From the NCBI GenBank assembly GCA_018242685.1, contig JAFEBM010000012.1, positions 1-64,000 on the forward strand: a stretch of DNA of 64,000 nucleotides, read 5' to 3'. Each line of letters begins with the position of its first letter. Position 1 is the first letter of the stretch. The notes beneath the pieces are model-generated. The model made no database searches. It saw only the letters and a list, made by a program, of their open reading frames with translations, and was not told the DNA's origin. The translations under genes and the position numbers were made by a program. Of this stretch, positions 24,595 to 32,636 are shown in pieces. Origin of the DNA: Nitrospira sp. Lineage in GTDB: Bacteria; Nitrospirota; Nitrospiria; Nitrospirales; Nitrospiraceae.

Positions 24595-26259
24595 ATGAAC
24601 GTCAAGGTTTATCACAATGGAGACGATGTCTTCATCGCATGGAAGCCGGAGGGGTTCATCCCAAACTGCCGCGGATTCGCGTTGATGCGGCGTCGCAACG
24701 GAATCGAAGAAACCGTGAGCACATGGGTTGGATTTGAAGGGCAGCCACACCAAGAAGGTGAGCGTCGCGCTTCCACCAACTGGCCGATTCAAAAGTATCA
24801 GTGGACGGATTACATGGCCAATCCCGGCGATAAGGTACAGTATCGCGTCCTGCCGATGGTCGGTCCCGACAAAGACAACCTGCATCCGGACCCGGCAACC
24901 ACAGGCGACTGGACCGAAGAAATCACCCTCTCCCACGAATTCGATCCAAACATTGAAGCGTACTTTAATCGCGGCATTGTGGCCGCGCAATGGATATCGC
25001 GGCGTCTTGGCATCACGGCCGATGATCTGAAGAGCAAAAAATTGCGCACGGTCATTGAAACCCCGAATGACCCGTTCCGCCGGTACCTGCATGGACCGCT
25101 CGGGAGCCGATTGTTCGAGGTCTTAGCCGACGCAGCCAAGCACAAACGCCATATCTATGCCGCATTGTACGAACTCGACGACGAACAACTGGAAGCCGCG
25201 CTCGAAACACTCGGTCAGCGGGCTCACGTCGTGTTGGCGAACGGAAGCGTAAAAAAACACGGCGAAGATCAGAACAGCGAGGCCCGAGCGCGTCTTCGCG
25301 ACACAATCGACCTGCACGACCGATTTATCTCGCCCGGCGCGTTAGGACATAACAAATTCCTGGTGATCTGCGATAGCCGGAAGAAGCCGCGCTGGGTGTG
25401 GACCGGCAGTCAGAACTGGACGAAAACCGGCCTCTGCACGCAAGCCAACAACTCCGTGCTCGTCGACGATGCCGACCTCGCCGAAGAATACCGCAAACAG
25501 TGGGACTTGTTGAAGGAGGCGGGAGACGAGACTCACGAAGCCCTGAAGGAGAGCAACAGCGCGCCGCGTGATCCGGACATCGGCAACACACCTGTCCGGC
25601 TATGGTTCACCCCGACCGTCGGGCAGGTCGATATGAAGGATGCCCGTCAGATCATCGTTGACGCAAAACAGGCCATCCTCTTCTTGATGTTCAACCCTGG
25701 ACCGAAAGACACGTTACTCAACACAATCATCGAGACGGCCCGGGCCGTCACGGCCGGCACACGCTTGTATATTCGCGGGGCGGTCAATCAAGACCCGAGC
25801 ACGACGTCCAATCCGGTGGAACTCTTTGACACTCACAATTCCGAGAAGACCGACTTCGACGTCGTGCTGCCCGCAGCCATCGACGAGACCACAGATTGGT
25901 TTCGCCGAGAAATGAAACAGCTCCCAAGAACGTTTGCCATGGTGCACAGCAAAGTCGTGCTGGTCGACCCCTTCGTCGCGCACCCCGTGCTCCTCACGGG
26001 ATCGCACAACCTGGGCCTCAAAGCGAGCACGACAAACGACGAGAATTTATTGATCATCCGCGATGCTCCGGGTCTCGCCGCCGCGTACGCCGCAAATATT
26101 ATGGCCATCTACAACCAATATCGCTGGCGCTTTCGTCGGCAGGTCCAACCAAAGAACAAGCGCTGGAAGGGACTCGTCGATGCGGACACGTGGCAGAAAG
26201 GCTATCTAAGGCCCGGAAGCGCCGCCCTTCGTGAAATCGACTTCTGGGTCGGGGCTTGA
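24595..26259 (+). CDS. Phospholipase D-like protein with two HKD motifs
   Basis: Start at ATG 24595 with AAAAGGAG upstream. The 554-residue protein opens with a beta-rich, fibronectin-like region (about 1-110). Two PLD repeats follow. The second has a full HSKVVLVD. The first reads HNKFLVICD from His252, so the Asp is one place later than in HxK(x)4D, with Cys at the standard position. GSQNW and GSHNL complete the two half-sites. PLD enzymes hydrolyse phosphodiesters, either phospholipids or nucleic acids; the substrate cannot be read here. No signal peptide. It sits between the GFA and GH13 genes. Confidence 0.82.
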   Translation: MNVKVYHNGDDVFIAWKPEGFIPNCRGFALMRRRNGIEETVSTWVGFEGQPHQEGERRASTNWPIQKYQWTDYMANPGDKVQYRVLPMVGPDKDNLHPDPATTGDWTEEITLSHEFDPNIEAYFNRGIVAAQWISRRLGITADDLKSKKLRTVIETPNDPFRRYLHGPLGSRLFEVLADAAKHKRHIYAALYELDDEQLEAALETLGQRAHVVLANGSVKKHGEDQNSEARARLRDTIDLHDRFISPGALGHNKFLVICDSRKKPRWVWTGSQNWTKTGLCTQANNSVLVDDADLAEEYRKQWDLLKEAGDETHEALKESNSAPRDPDIGNTPVRLWFTPTVGQVDMKDARQIIVDAKQAILFLMFNPGPKDTLLNTIIETARAVTAGTRLYIRGAVNQDPSTTSNPVELFDTHNSEKTDFDVVLPAAIDETTDWFRREMKQLPRTFAMVHSKVVLVDPFVAHPVLLTGSHNLGLKASTTNDENLLIIRDAPGLAAAYAANIMAIYNQYRWRFRRQVQPKNKRWKGLVDADTWQKGYLRPGSAALREIDFWVGA

Positions 26260-26290
26260 TTTCAACTCACGTACACAAAAGGTGATGATC

Positions 26291-28081
26291 ATGCCGGCTT
26301 CTCTGGACCATATTCACCCTGATACTCCGATGGGCGCCAACCTGATTGCCGACGGCGCCACCTTTCGTGCCTGGGCGCCGAACGCTCGAGCCGTGTATGT
26401 CATCGGCGAGGGCAGCGAGGGACCGAAACGCGATCCCTATGCTCGGGAGCTTGAGGCGCCTTTCCCCAGCGAGTGCGTTGTCCGCACGACGGATTTTCCC
26501 TGGCATGCCGGCAGGTTCGTGACGCCACCCTTCCATGAGTTCGTCATCTACCAACTTCATGTCGGCACGTTCTTCGCCCCGAACGTACCGCACAAGGGCG
26601 GAACTTTTCTGGACGTGGCCCGCAAGCTCCCTTACCTGGAAGAGTTGGGCGTGACGGCTCTGCAACTCCTACCCATTCAGGAGTTTCAAACCAGTTTCAG
26701 TCTCGGATACAACGGCACCGACTACTTTTCCCCGGAAATGGATTTCGCCGTGTCTGATGCCGACCTCCCTCGGTACGTCGCTGAGATGAACCAGCTCCTT
26801 GATGCAAAAGGAGCAGCCCGCTACCGAACCGAGGAATTACATGGGGAAATGAACCAACTGAAGGCGCTGGTGGATCTCGCACACCTTCATGGGTTGGCCG
26901 TAATTCTCGACGTGGTCTATAACCATGCCGGCGGGGAATTCGGAGACCAGAGTCTCTACTTCTTCGACCGACAGCCTCAAGCGGGCGGGAACAACAACTC
27001 CCTCTATTTCACAGACAAGGGCCATGCGGGCGGGCTTGTGTTCGATTATGCCGAACCGGAGGTCCGCGACTTTCTCATACAGAATGCCACGTTCTTTCTG
27101 AACGAATATCGCGTGGACGGCTTCCGCTACGATCAGGTCAGCGTCATTGACCATGACGGCGCCCCACATGGTTGGCGATTCTGTCAGGACCTCACTTCCA
27201 CGCTGCACGCGGATCGACCTTCAGCCTTACATCACGCCGAGTATTGGAGCGTGAATCCCGTTGTGGTACAGCCGGTACCGGAAGGAGCAGGATTCGATAC
27301 GACCCTCACCGACGGGTTACGTATCGCCCTGCGCAATGTGATTGGAAATGCGAGCGCCCCGGATGACCGTCCGCTCGACATGACGGGCCTCGTTCGTAGC
27401 CTCTGGCCAGAGGGATTTTCGGAAGAGTGGCGGTTCGTGCAGGGTCCTGAGAATCACGACATCGTGTATCGTGACCGGGAACTACGCCTCGCTCGCCTCG
27501 CCGATCCCTCCAATCCTCGTTCCTGGTATGGGCGAAGCCGCACGCGGGTCGCCACCGGCCTCAGCCTGACTGCGCCGGGAATTCCGATGCTGTTCATGGG
27601 ACAGGAGTTCTTAGAGGACAAGCAGTGGGCGGATGATTTCGTCTCTCACCCGGAACTGCTTCTCTACTGGGCCGGGCTTGAACAGGGCGACAAGCAGATG
27701 GCCGACCATGTGCGCTTCACCAGAGAGTTGCTCGCCTGTCGTCGAAACTCACCTGGGCTTCGAGGACAGGGGTTTCGTATGGTGCACGTGCACGATCAGA
27801 ATCGGGTGCTCGCGTTCCACCGGTGGGTGGAGGGACAGGGACACGACGTGATGGTGGTAGCCCACCTGGCCCCGTTTCACCGCTTCGGATATCGGATCGG
27901 ATTCCCAAGCGGCGGCGACTGGCGGGAATCCTTCAACAGCGACGTGTATGAGAATTGGGTGAATCCGGGCGTAGTCGGTAACGGCGGACAAGTGATCGCG
28001 GATCCATATCCCATGCATGAATTTGCCTTTTCAGCTGAGCTGGCTCTTCCGGCCAACAGCATACTCGTCTTTACGCGGTAG
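26291..28081 (+). CDS. GH13 alpha-glucan enzyme (branching enzyme/trehalohydrolase-like)
   Basis: Starting at ATG 26291 (AAAAGG eight bases upstream) gives 596 residues. The (beta/alpha)8 domain has DVVYNH at 207-212, DGFRYD at 276-281 (nucleophile Asp), AEYW at 316-319 (acid/base Glu) and GPENHD later (transition-state Asp). It should act on alpha-1,4-glucans by transfer or hydrolysis. The N-terminal CBM48 domain looks shortened: RAVYVIG runs straight into EGSEGPKRDP, where I expect roughly 40 more residues. Its 5' end is duplicated as a relic at 21304. No glycogen genes are adjacent. Confidence 0.85.
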   Translation: MPASLDHIHPDTPMGANLIADGATFRAWAPNARAVYVIGEGSEGPKRDPYARELEAPFPSECVVRTTDFPWHAGRFVTPPFHEFVIYQLHVGTFFAPNVPHKGGTFLDVARKLPYLEELGVTALQLLPIQEFQTSFSLGYNGTDYFSPEMDFAVSDADLPRYVAEMNQLLDAKGAARYRTEELHGEMNQLKALVDLAHLHGLAVILDVVYNHAGGEFGDQSLYFFDRQPQAGGNNNSLYFTDKGHAGGLVFDYAEPEVRDFLIQNATFFLNEYRVDGFRYDQVSVIDHDGAPHGWRFCQDLTSTLHADRPSALHHAEYWSVNPVVVQPVPEGAGFDTTLTDGLRIALRNVIGNASAPDDRPLDMTGLVRSLWPEGFSEEWRFVQGPENHDIVYRDRELRLARLADPSNPRSWYGRSRTRVATGLSLTAPGIPMLFMGQEFLEDKQWADDFVSHPELLLYWAGLEQGDKQMADHVRFTRELLACRRNSPGLRGQGFRMVHVHDQNRVLAFHRWVEGQGHDVMVVAHLAPFHRFGYRIGFPSGGDWRESFNSDVYENWVNPGVVGNGGQVIADPYPMHEFAFSAELALPANSILVFTR

Positions 28082-28307
28082 CCTTCCGCTCGATAGCGTC
28101 TCGCCCCTCGGTCCATAAGATCCTGGAAACCACAGAAGCCCTGCGATGGAGTCCTTCATAGAAAAGTATGTACACCACTTCGGCTGCCGACTGAGATGTA
28201 GTCCTCAGGCGGAGTTCTAGATCGGCATCGGCATGACCTCGGTTGAATTCCTCGCTGAACGCGGCTAGCATTCTTCCATGGGACTGGGCCGGTTAGCAGG
28301 ATCCTCC

Positions 28308-28955
28308 ATGAAAGCGTCTTCCTTTGCTCTTTCTATCCTGGCTGCGTTGATCCCTGGATGCTCGCTTCAACAGGAAGTGTCACGCACTCCTCGGACAGCG
28401 GTTGAGCAGGTCCTGTTGACGCAGGCGGTCGAGCAAGCCCTGGTGAATCTGTCGGTTCAACTACCCGAGGGCGTTAATGTGGACGTGGATGTGACCGGAC
28501 TCGAAGGTGATCGGTCTCGCCTCGGCATGGCGAACGCGGACTTAGGCACGATCAATCGCCCATCGCGCGATACGTTGTACATCCGAGACGCCGTGGCCGC
28601 CGAATTGGGGCGCCAAGGCTATCGCGTCTCCGCACGAGGCGCCGAGTCTCCGTACTTGATTCGTGTGATGGCAGAGTCGTTCGGAACGATGCAAGGTAGC
28701 ACATTCATCGGAATGCCGCCGGTTCAGAGTGTGTTGATCCCGTTCTCGCTCCCTGAACTCACTCTCTACAGGCGGCAGAGCCAGAGCGGCTATGTTCGGC
28801 TGCATGTGGATGTCTACGATAATCGGACCGGCGAGTTTCTCGGTTCGACTCCCAAACTGGTCGGACGAGCGTATTTTAATCAGTACACGGTGCTGCTTCT
28901 TGCGACCTGGCTCCGCACCGATGTAACGGCCTATCCCGTAGCGGGACAATGGTGA
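28308..28955 (+). CDS. Putative lipoprotein of the DUF6655 type
   Basis: Start at ATG 28308 (MKASSFALSILAALIPGCSL), giving a lipobox IPGC and a lipidated Cys near residue 18. The mature part (about 195 residues) contains TPRTAVEQVLLTQAVEQAL, then RDAVAAELGRQGYRVSARG and a hydrophobic C-terminal YFNQYTVLLLATWLRTDV. The layout matches DUF6655-type lipoproteins as I recall them, whose function is unknown. An upstream ATG at 28278 would place ten residues before the signal. It lies 226 bases after the GH13 gene. Confidence 0.65.
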   Translation: MKASSFALSILAALIPGCSLQQEVSRTPRTAVEQVLLTQAVEQALVNLSVQLPEGVNVDVDVTGLEGDRSRLGMANADLGTINRPSRDTLYIRDAVAAELGRQGYRVSARGAESPYLIRVMAESFGTMQGSTFIGMPPVQSVLIPFSLPELTLYRRQSQSGYVRLHVDVYDNRTGEFLGSTPKLVGRAYFNQYTVLLLATWLRTDVTAYPVAGQW

Positions 28956-29018
28956 TTTCCAAAACGGCACTGGCCCAACCAAGTATCTAGAGAAACGAGA
29001 GAACATCCGGAGGCAAGC

Positions 29019-29759
29019 ATGGCTATTCAGTGGATCGGGAGTCCAAACAAAGACAAGGGACGAGAAGGGTTCAGGCCCGAGGCAATCGTGATCCACATCA
29101 TGGAAGGCACCCTCAAGGGCACCGACGCCTGGTTTTCCAATGAGGAATCCGGGGTTTCAGCCCACTATGGGATCGGGAAAGGCGGAGAGGTCCATCAATA
29201 TGTAGGCGAAAGTGATCAGGCTTGGCACGCGGGCCGCATCGTCTCTCCGACCTGGAGCCTGTTGAAGCCCGATGTCAATCCAAATTGGTATACGATCGGC
29301 ATCGAGCACGAGGGACGGGAGGACACGCCCTGGTCCGATGCGTTGTACGACGCCAGCGCTCGGTTGATCGATGAGATTTGCCGACGCTGGGCCATCCTCT
29401 GCGATCGCGACCATATCATCGGTCATCGAGAAATCCGATCGGATAAGACCTGTCCAGGATTCGACGTCGATCTCGACAAGCTCATCGACATGGCCAATGA
29501 GTTCCAACGTGATCCAAACACGTTCAATTTCATCAAGAAACCTGGCATGGTGAAAGCGCGCGTCGATGTGAACATTCGTGAACTGGCTCCCACCACCACA
29601 ACAGCGGTGGTCCGTACGGTCAAGAAGGGACGGAAACTCACGTATCAAGGCTGGACGAGCAACGGGATGACCGTTAACGGGAATGCCCATTGGTATAAGG
29701 ATTCCGATGACAATTACTTCTGGGCCGGAGCAACCGAGCGGCCGATCCCTGGACTCTGA
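29019..29759 (+). CDS. N-acetylmuramoyl-L-alanine amidase (Amidase_2/PGRP fold)
   Basis: A 246-residue amidase with CATCCGGAGG-type ribosome site ahead of the ATG. The zinc His are in VIHIMEG and near AWHAG, with GIEHEG and GHREIRSDKTCPGFD completing the site (conserved Lys and Cys). The enzyme cuts the bond between N-acetylmuramic acid and L-alanine of peptidoglycan. The C-terminal 65 residues look like an SH3-type domain (VNIRELAPT...GWTSNGM). There is no signal peptide, so it resembles phage-type or cytoplasmic recycling enzymes. The next gene overlaps its end. Confidence 0.88.
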   Translation: MAIQWIGSPNKDKGREGFRPEAIVIHIMEGTLKGTDAWFSNEESGVSAHYGIGKGGEVHQYVGESDQAWHAGRIVSPTWSLLKPDVNPNWYTIGIEHEGREDTPWSDALYDASARLIDEICRRWAILCDRDHIIGHREIRSDKTCPGFDVDLDKLIDMANEFQRDPNTFNFIKKPGMVKARVDVNIRELAPTTTTAVVRTVKKGRKLTYQGWTSNGMTVNGNAHWYKDSDDNYFWAGATERPIPGL

Positions 29760-30393
29760 GACCTCTCCGCTAGCCCATATCGGTCGTTGCACCCGTTCCG
29801 CACTGGGACTTCTTCTCATCGGGGGCTTTGTATTAGCCTGCGGCGCCAAGCCCATATCCGCTTATCCCTCCGTGCAATTGACGCCCGACCGACAAGCCAT
29901 TTTGGTGATTCCCTCCGATCGGACAACACCCTCTCAACTTCCCCTTCAAAGTTTGCCGACCGAATCGGCACTCGTGCCGGGTCTTTTTTACCACCCGCAG
30001 CGATTCGAGTTGGTTCGCGTCTCGCCGGACGGACGATACGCGGTGTTTTCCGCTGCAGGACATCATAATCTGATAGGCCTTCTGGACCTTGAGACCATGG
30101 CAATACGGGAGATTGACCTTCTGACGGAAGGGGACGTGGTGGCCTTCCACTGGGCAGCCGATAGTCGAACGCTTGCGTATGATTACTTGCCGGCCAGCGG
30201 CTATCGTCGGGTGAAGGGTTACGATATTGAATCCGGGGAAGGTTTGTTCGTGCCCCGTACGGAGCGTCATTCAGCCGCCCATGTCACATTTGAGAGTTGG
30301 GGACCAGGACTGCATGAGGTCATCATACGCATAACCGATATACGCAGCCACGAACGTCGAACTGAAGCCGTCACGCTGATTCCACGCCGGTAG
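29707..30393 (+). CDS. Lipoprotein with WD40/TolB-like repeats
   Basis: Start at ATG 29707, which has AAGGA five bases upstream and lies inside the amidase gene; ATG 29683 is the alternative. The n-region is long (about 30 residues), then LLLIGGFVLACG gives a lipobox. The mature part has repeated strands of the beta-propeller kind: FELVRVSPDGRYAVFSAAGH and VVAFHWAADSRTLAYDY resemble TolB/WD40 blades. Only two or three blades are present, so it is a partial propeller. The 53-base overlap suggests coupling with the amidase. Confidence 0.6.
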   Translation: MTITSGPEQPSGRSLDSETSPLAHIGRCTRSALGLLLIGGFVLACGAKPISAYPSVQLTPDRQAILVIPSDRTTPSQLPLQSLPTESALVPGLFYHPQRFELVRVSPDGRYAVFSAAGHHNLIGLLDLETMAIREIDLLTEGDVVAFHWAADSRTLAYDYLPASGYRRVKGYDIESGEGLFVPRTERHSAAHVTFESWGPGLHEVIIRITDIRSHERRTEAVTLIPRR

Positions 30394-30569
30394 ACAAACC
30401 GCATCAGCCTTTCCTGTCGAAGCCGTTTGGATAGGCGTTGGGACAGGCCATTGAATAGACGAAGCGTCGAGGCTACAATTCACCTGTTCATTCCGCATCG
30501 CGCAAACGACCGACGGTACGGCGAGACTCACCCTTGTGGCGGGTGTTTTTTCTTCCAAGGACACGCGAC

Positions 30570-31031
30570 GTGAAACTGAGAGGTTTTATCGCCATGTGCG
30601 GATTACTTTGGGCATCACCCGCCTACGCAGTCAGCCCCATGGCAGCCCAAGTCTGTGGTCTGCTTGCATCTCCCTCGCTATCCGCAGTCCAGTCGAGAAT
30701 GGGAACGGGTGAGGGTTGCGCATGGCAATGGCCCAATGGTCAAGCGCTGTCGATGTATGTGCACATCGACAAACAAACCGAAACAGCGGCGGAATTCAAA
30801 CAAATGATGGACATGTACTTGCAGAACCCGGCGTTTAAGAGAACGGCATTCCCAATTTGTAAGGGAGGTGACATGGTCGTCGGTGATTTTCGAAACGGCA
30901 AAGGCCCAGGCGGCACCGGATACACACAATGTTCTGGTTTTGTGCTGACCTTCAGCTTTCAAGGCGCCGATGCCCAAAACCATTTACCAGGCATCGCAAA
31001 GAAACTCACCGGCACAACCTTCGCCCGCTGA
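30570..31031 (+). CDS. Exported protein of unknown function
   Basis: Start at GTG 30570 with AAGGAC upstream, giving a 153-residue protein with signal peptide KLRGFIAMCGLLWASPAYAVS, cleaved near AYA. The mature domain has two cysteines (AQVCGLLA and GEGCAWQWP) and then FPICKGGDM and YTQCSGFV, so two disulfides are possible. VHIDKQTETAAEFKQMMDMY is helical. No family was recognised. It is close to the 58-codon gene at 31197. Confidence 0.65.
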   Translation: MKLRGFIAMCGLLWASPAYAVSPMAAQVCGLLASPSLSAVQSRMGTGEGCAWQWPNGQALSMYVHIDKQTETAAEFKQMMDMYLQNPAFKRTAFPICKGGDMVVGDFRNGKGPGGTGYTQCSGFVLTFSFQGADAQNHLPGIAKKLTGTTFAR

Positions 31032-31196
31032 TCCTGTGAGGATGATGTCCCCCTCTCAATTTGAGCCGCATGAAGCACCGTGTTCACAGGCTCGACTTTG
31101 GCGAGGCCAACGGGCAATCTCATGATCAGATCACATAAGATCGTCGTTGTTAAGGACCTAAGGAGTCACCATTCGTGCTACTGAAAGGGCGCAATC

Positions 31197-31373
31197 ATGA
31201 AAAACATTGAGATGAGCATTGAGGGGTCTGTGTTGACGATCAGAGTAGACCTCTCAAAGGAGTTCGGTCCCTCTTCAACGGGCAAGACGATCATCATTGC
31301 TTCGACGGAAGGGAATGTGACCATTCCAAATCGGCAAGAGAAGGTCGGGCTCAATGTGTACCGAAAAAAGTAG
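31197..31373 (+). CDS. Small conserved protein (58 residues)
   Basis: A short frame, MKNIEMSIEGSVLTIRVDLS, then KEFGPSSTGKTIIIASTEGN, ending GLNVYRKK. AAAGGG lies 7 bases upstream of the ATG. Small proteins with this alternating strand pattern and the STGKTIIIASTEGN segment are widespread in several phyla and function is unknown. It is too short for many gene finders. The longer minus frame over the same bases (31178-31573) looks like a shadow. Confidence 0.65.
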   Translation: MKNIEMSIEGSVLTIRVDLSKEFGPSSTGKTIIIASTEGNVTIPNRQEKVGLNVYRKK

Positions 31374-31996
31374 GACCGATCCCAGCCATTCGGCTCTGCC
31401 CTCTTCACCGGCGAGGCTGCTTTTTTCCCGATCGGCTCTTGACAGATCAGAAACAACTCTCTAGACGTATCAATCAGTTTGTAATCCCCAGGAAATTCTC
31501 GTGGCTGTGGATAGCTATACACCTTGTTGTCGGGCCAGCGGCTCCTGTAGGGATTCGTTATGGTGCCGAGCATTCACTGTGTGAAAACGTCTAAAAGAAG
31601 GATATGGACCACTATTAGTTGTGGTCGTTCCGATGCAGTGCGGACGCCTAAAAAGTAGGCAGTTTGATAAATAGACACGTCATTTGTGCATGATTTGGTC
31701 AAGAAACAGACTTGTTCACAAGGTTATCCACAGAAGGTGTGGACCGGGATTTGAGGCGTTGTTTCCTGCGTTCCAAGGTCCATGCAACAAAATGAAGATG
31801 ACCTTGAAATTCAGATCTCTCCGTCTGTTTCTTGACACCCTTCTTGTCTTTCCCCGACAATCCGGCGACTTCAATCATCTTTGAGCGCAGCCCGCTGGAC
31901 CACGATGAGGTGCTTCATAAAATGGCACGCGTCTCGTTCCTTGAAATCCGTGAAATCTGTAATCCGGTCGGCACCTAAATATTTCTCGAGGTGGTA
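31374..31996. other. Long intergenic region
   Basis: 623 bases with no gene I can support. It has one perfect DnaA-box match (TTATCCACA at 31724), a T6 run at 31421 after a weak hairpin that may terminate the small gene, and a promoter-like pair near 31832. A plus frame at 31684-31884 has no ribosome site. The region may encode an untranslated RNA, but I see no structure to prove it. Confidence 0.4.
31832..31861 (+). promoter_or_regulatory. Likely promoter of the lipoprotein gene at 31997
   Basis: TTGACA at 31832-31837 and GACAAT at 31856-31861, separated by 18 bases. The leader to the ATG at 31997 would be about 130 bases. Confidence 0.4.
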
Positions 31997-32326
31997 ATGA
32001 AACGCTTTTTCGTAGTGCTTGCTGCCGTCGCTCCCCTGTTTCTCGTCGCCTGCGCTTCTCACGTTGATACGGCTGCCGGAGGAGGACCGGACGGTCCTCG
32101 AAGGGTTACCGCAAGTGGATACACGAAAGAGGGCTGTCTGCTCAATCTGAAACTGGCGGCGCGCGAGAAAAACGTGCGATTGGTGCCCGACGACGTACAG
32201 GTGGAAACGAATATGTTGATGCTTTTTTTCCCATTCTTGGATCATGAAGGCTATCGCTGTTCGGGGAGGTTCATCGAACGAGACAAACGCCCCTCGAGCA
32301 AAGATCCGCTCTACCCCTTCGAATAA
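31997..32326 (+). CDS. Small lipoprotein
   Basis: Start at ATG 31997 with GAGG upstream. The 109-residue protein has MKRFFVVLAAVAPLFLVAC, a lipobox VAC/A with lipidation at Cys19. The rest is charged and contains TKEGCLLNLKLAAREKNVRL and a hydrophobic LMLFFPFLDHEGYRCSG, with two further cysteines that may pair. No family recognised. The following 310 bases to the OmpA gene are empty. Confidence 0.65.
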   Translation: MKRFFVVLAAVAPLFLVACASHVDTAAGGGPDGPRRVTASGYTKEGCLLNLKLAAREKNVRLVPDDVQVETNMLMLFFPFLDHEGYRCSGRFIERDKRPSSKDPLYPFE

Positions 32327-32636
32327 CGCGGGCAGCGACTCCTCTCATTCGGTTCATCGCTGTGTCCGATCTCACCTACCGACGTGGCGACATCCGGCAG
32401 GCGATGGATGACGACCACTGCCCCGTTGCAAAGCGAATCAGGAAGGCGATAGGATCGTCTTCTCTCTTCCTCTTTCCATTCATGAAAAGGGGAAAGCGCC
32501 GACATCGGTTTAGAGTTCAACACCGGTGCGTCCACCTGGACTTCACCGCCGGATTTCACGTACACATGAGTGGAGTGAAATCCAATGGCGGGGCGCGAAT
32601 CCATGTATGGCCACCGTCCTTACTTGTAGGTGAGAC
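32327..32636. other. Intergenic region without a supported gene
   Basis: 310 bases. The frame 32362-32640 lacks a ribosome site and its protein (HRFRVQHRCVHLDFTAGFHV) matches nothing known to me. No strong promoter or terminator was seen. It presumably contains the leader of the OmpA-type gene. Confidence 0.3.

Noticed and set aside
31178..31573. Minus-strand 131-codon frame opposite the 58-codon gene
   Set aside because: It covers a conserved short plus-strand gene and has no ribosome site.
31724..31732. Perfect DnaA-box match (TTATCCACA) suggesting an origin
   Set aside because: Only one box was found, with no DnaA-box cluster, dnaA/dnaN genes or AT-rich unwinding element nearby.
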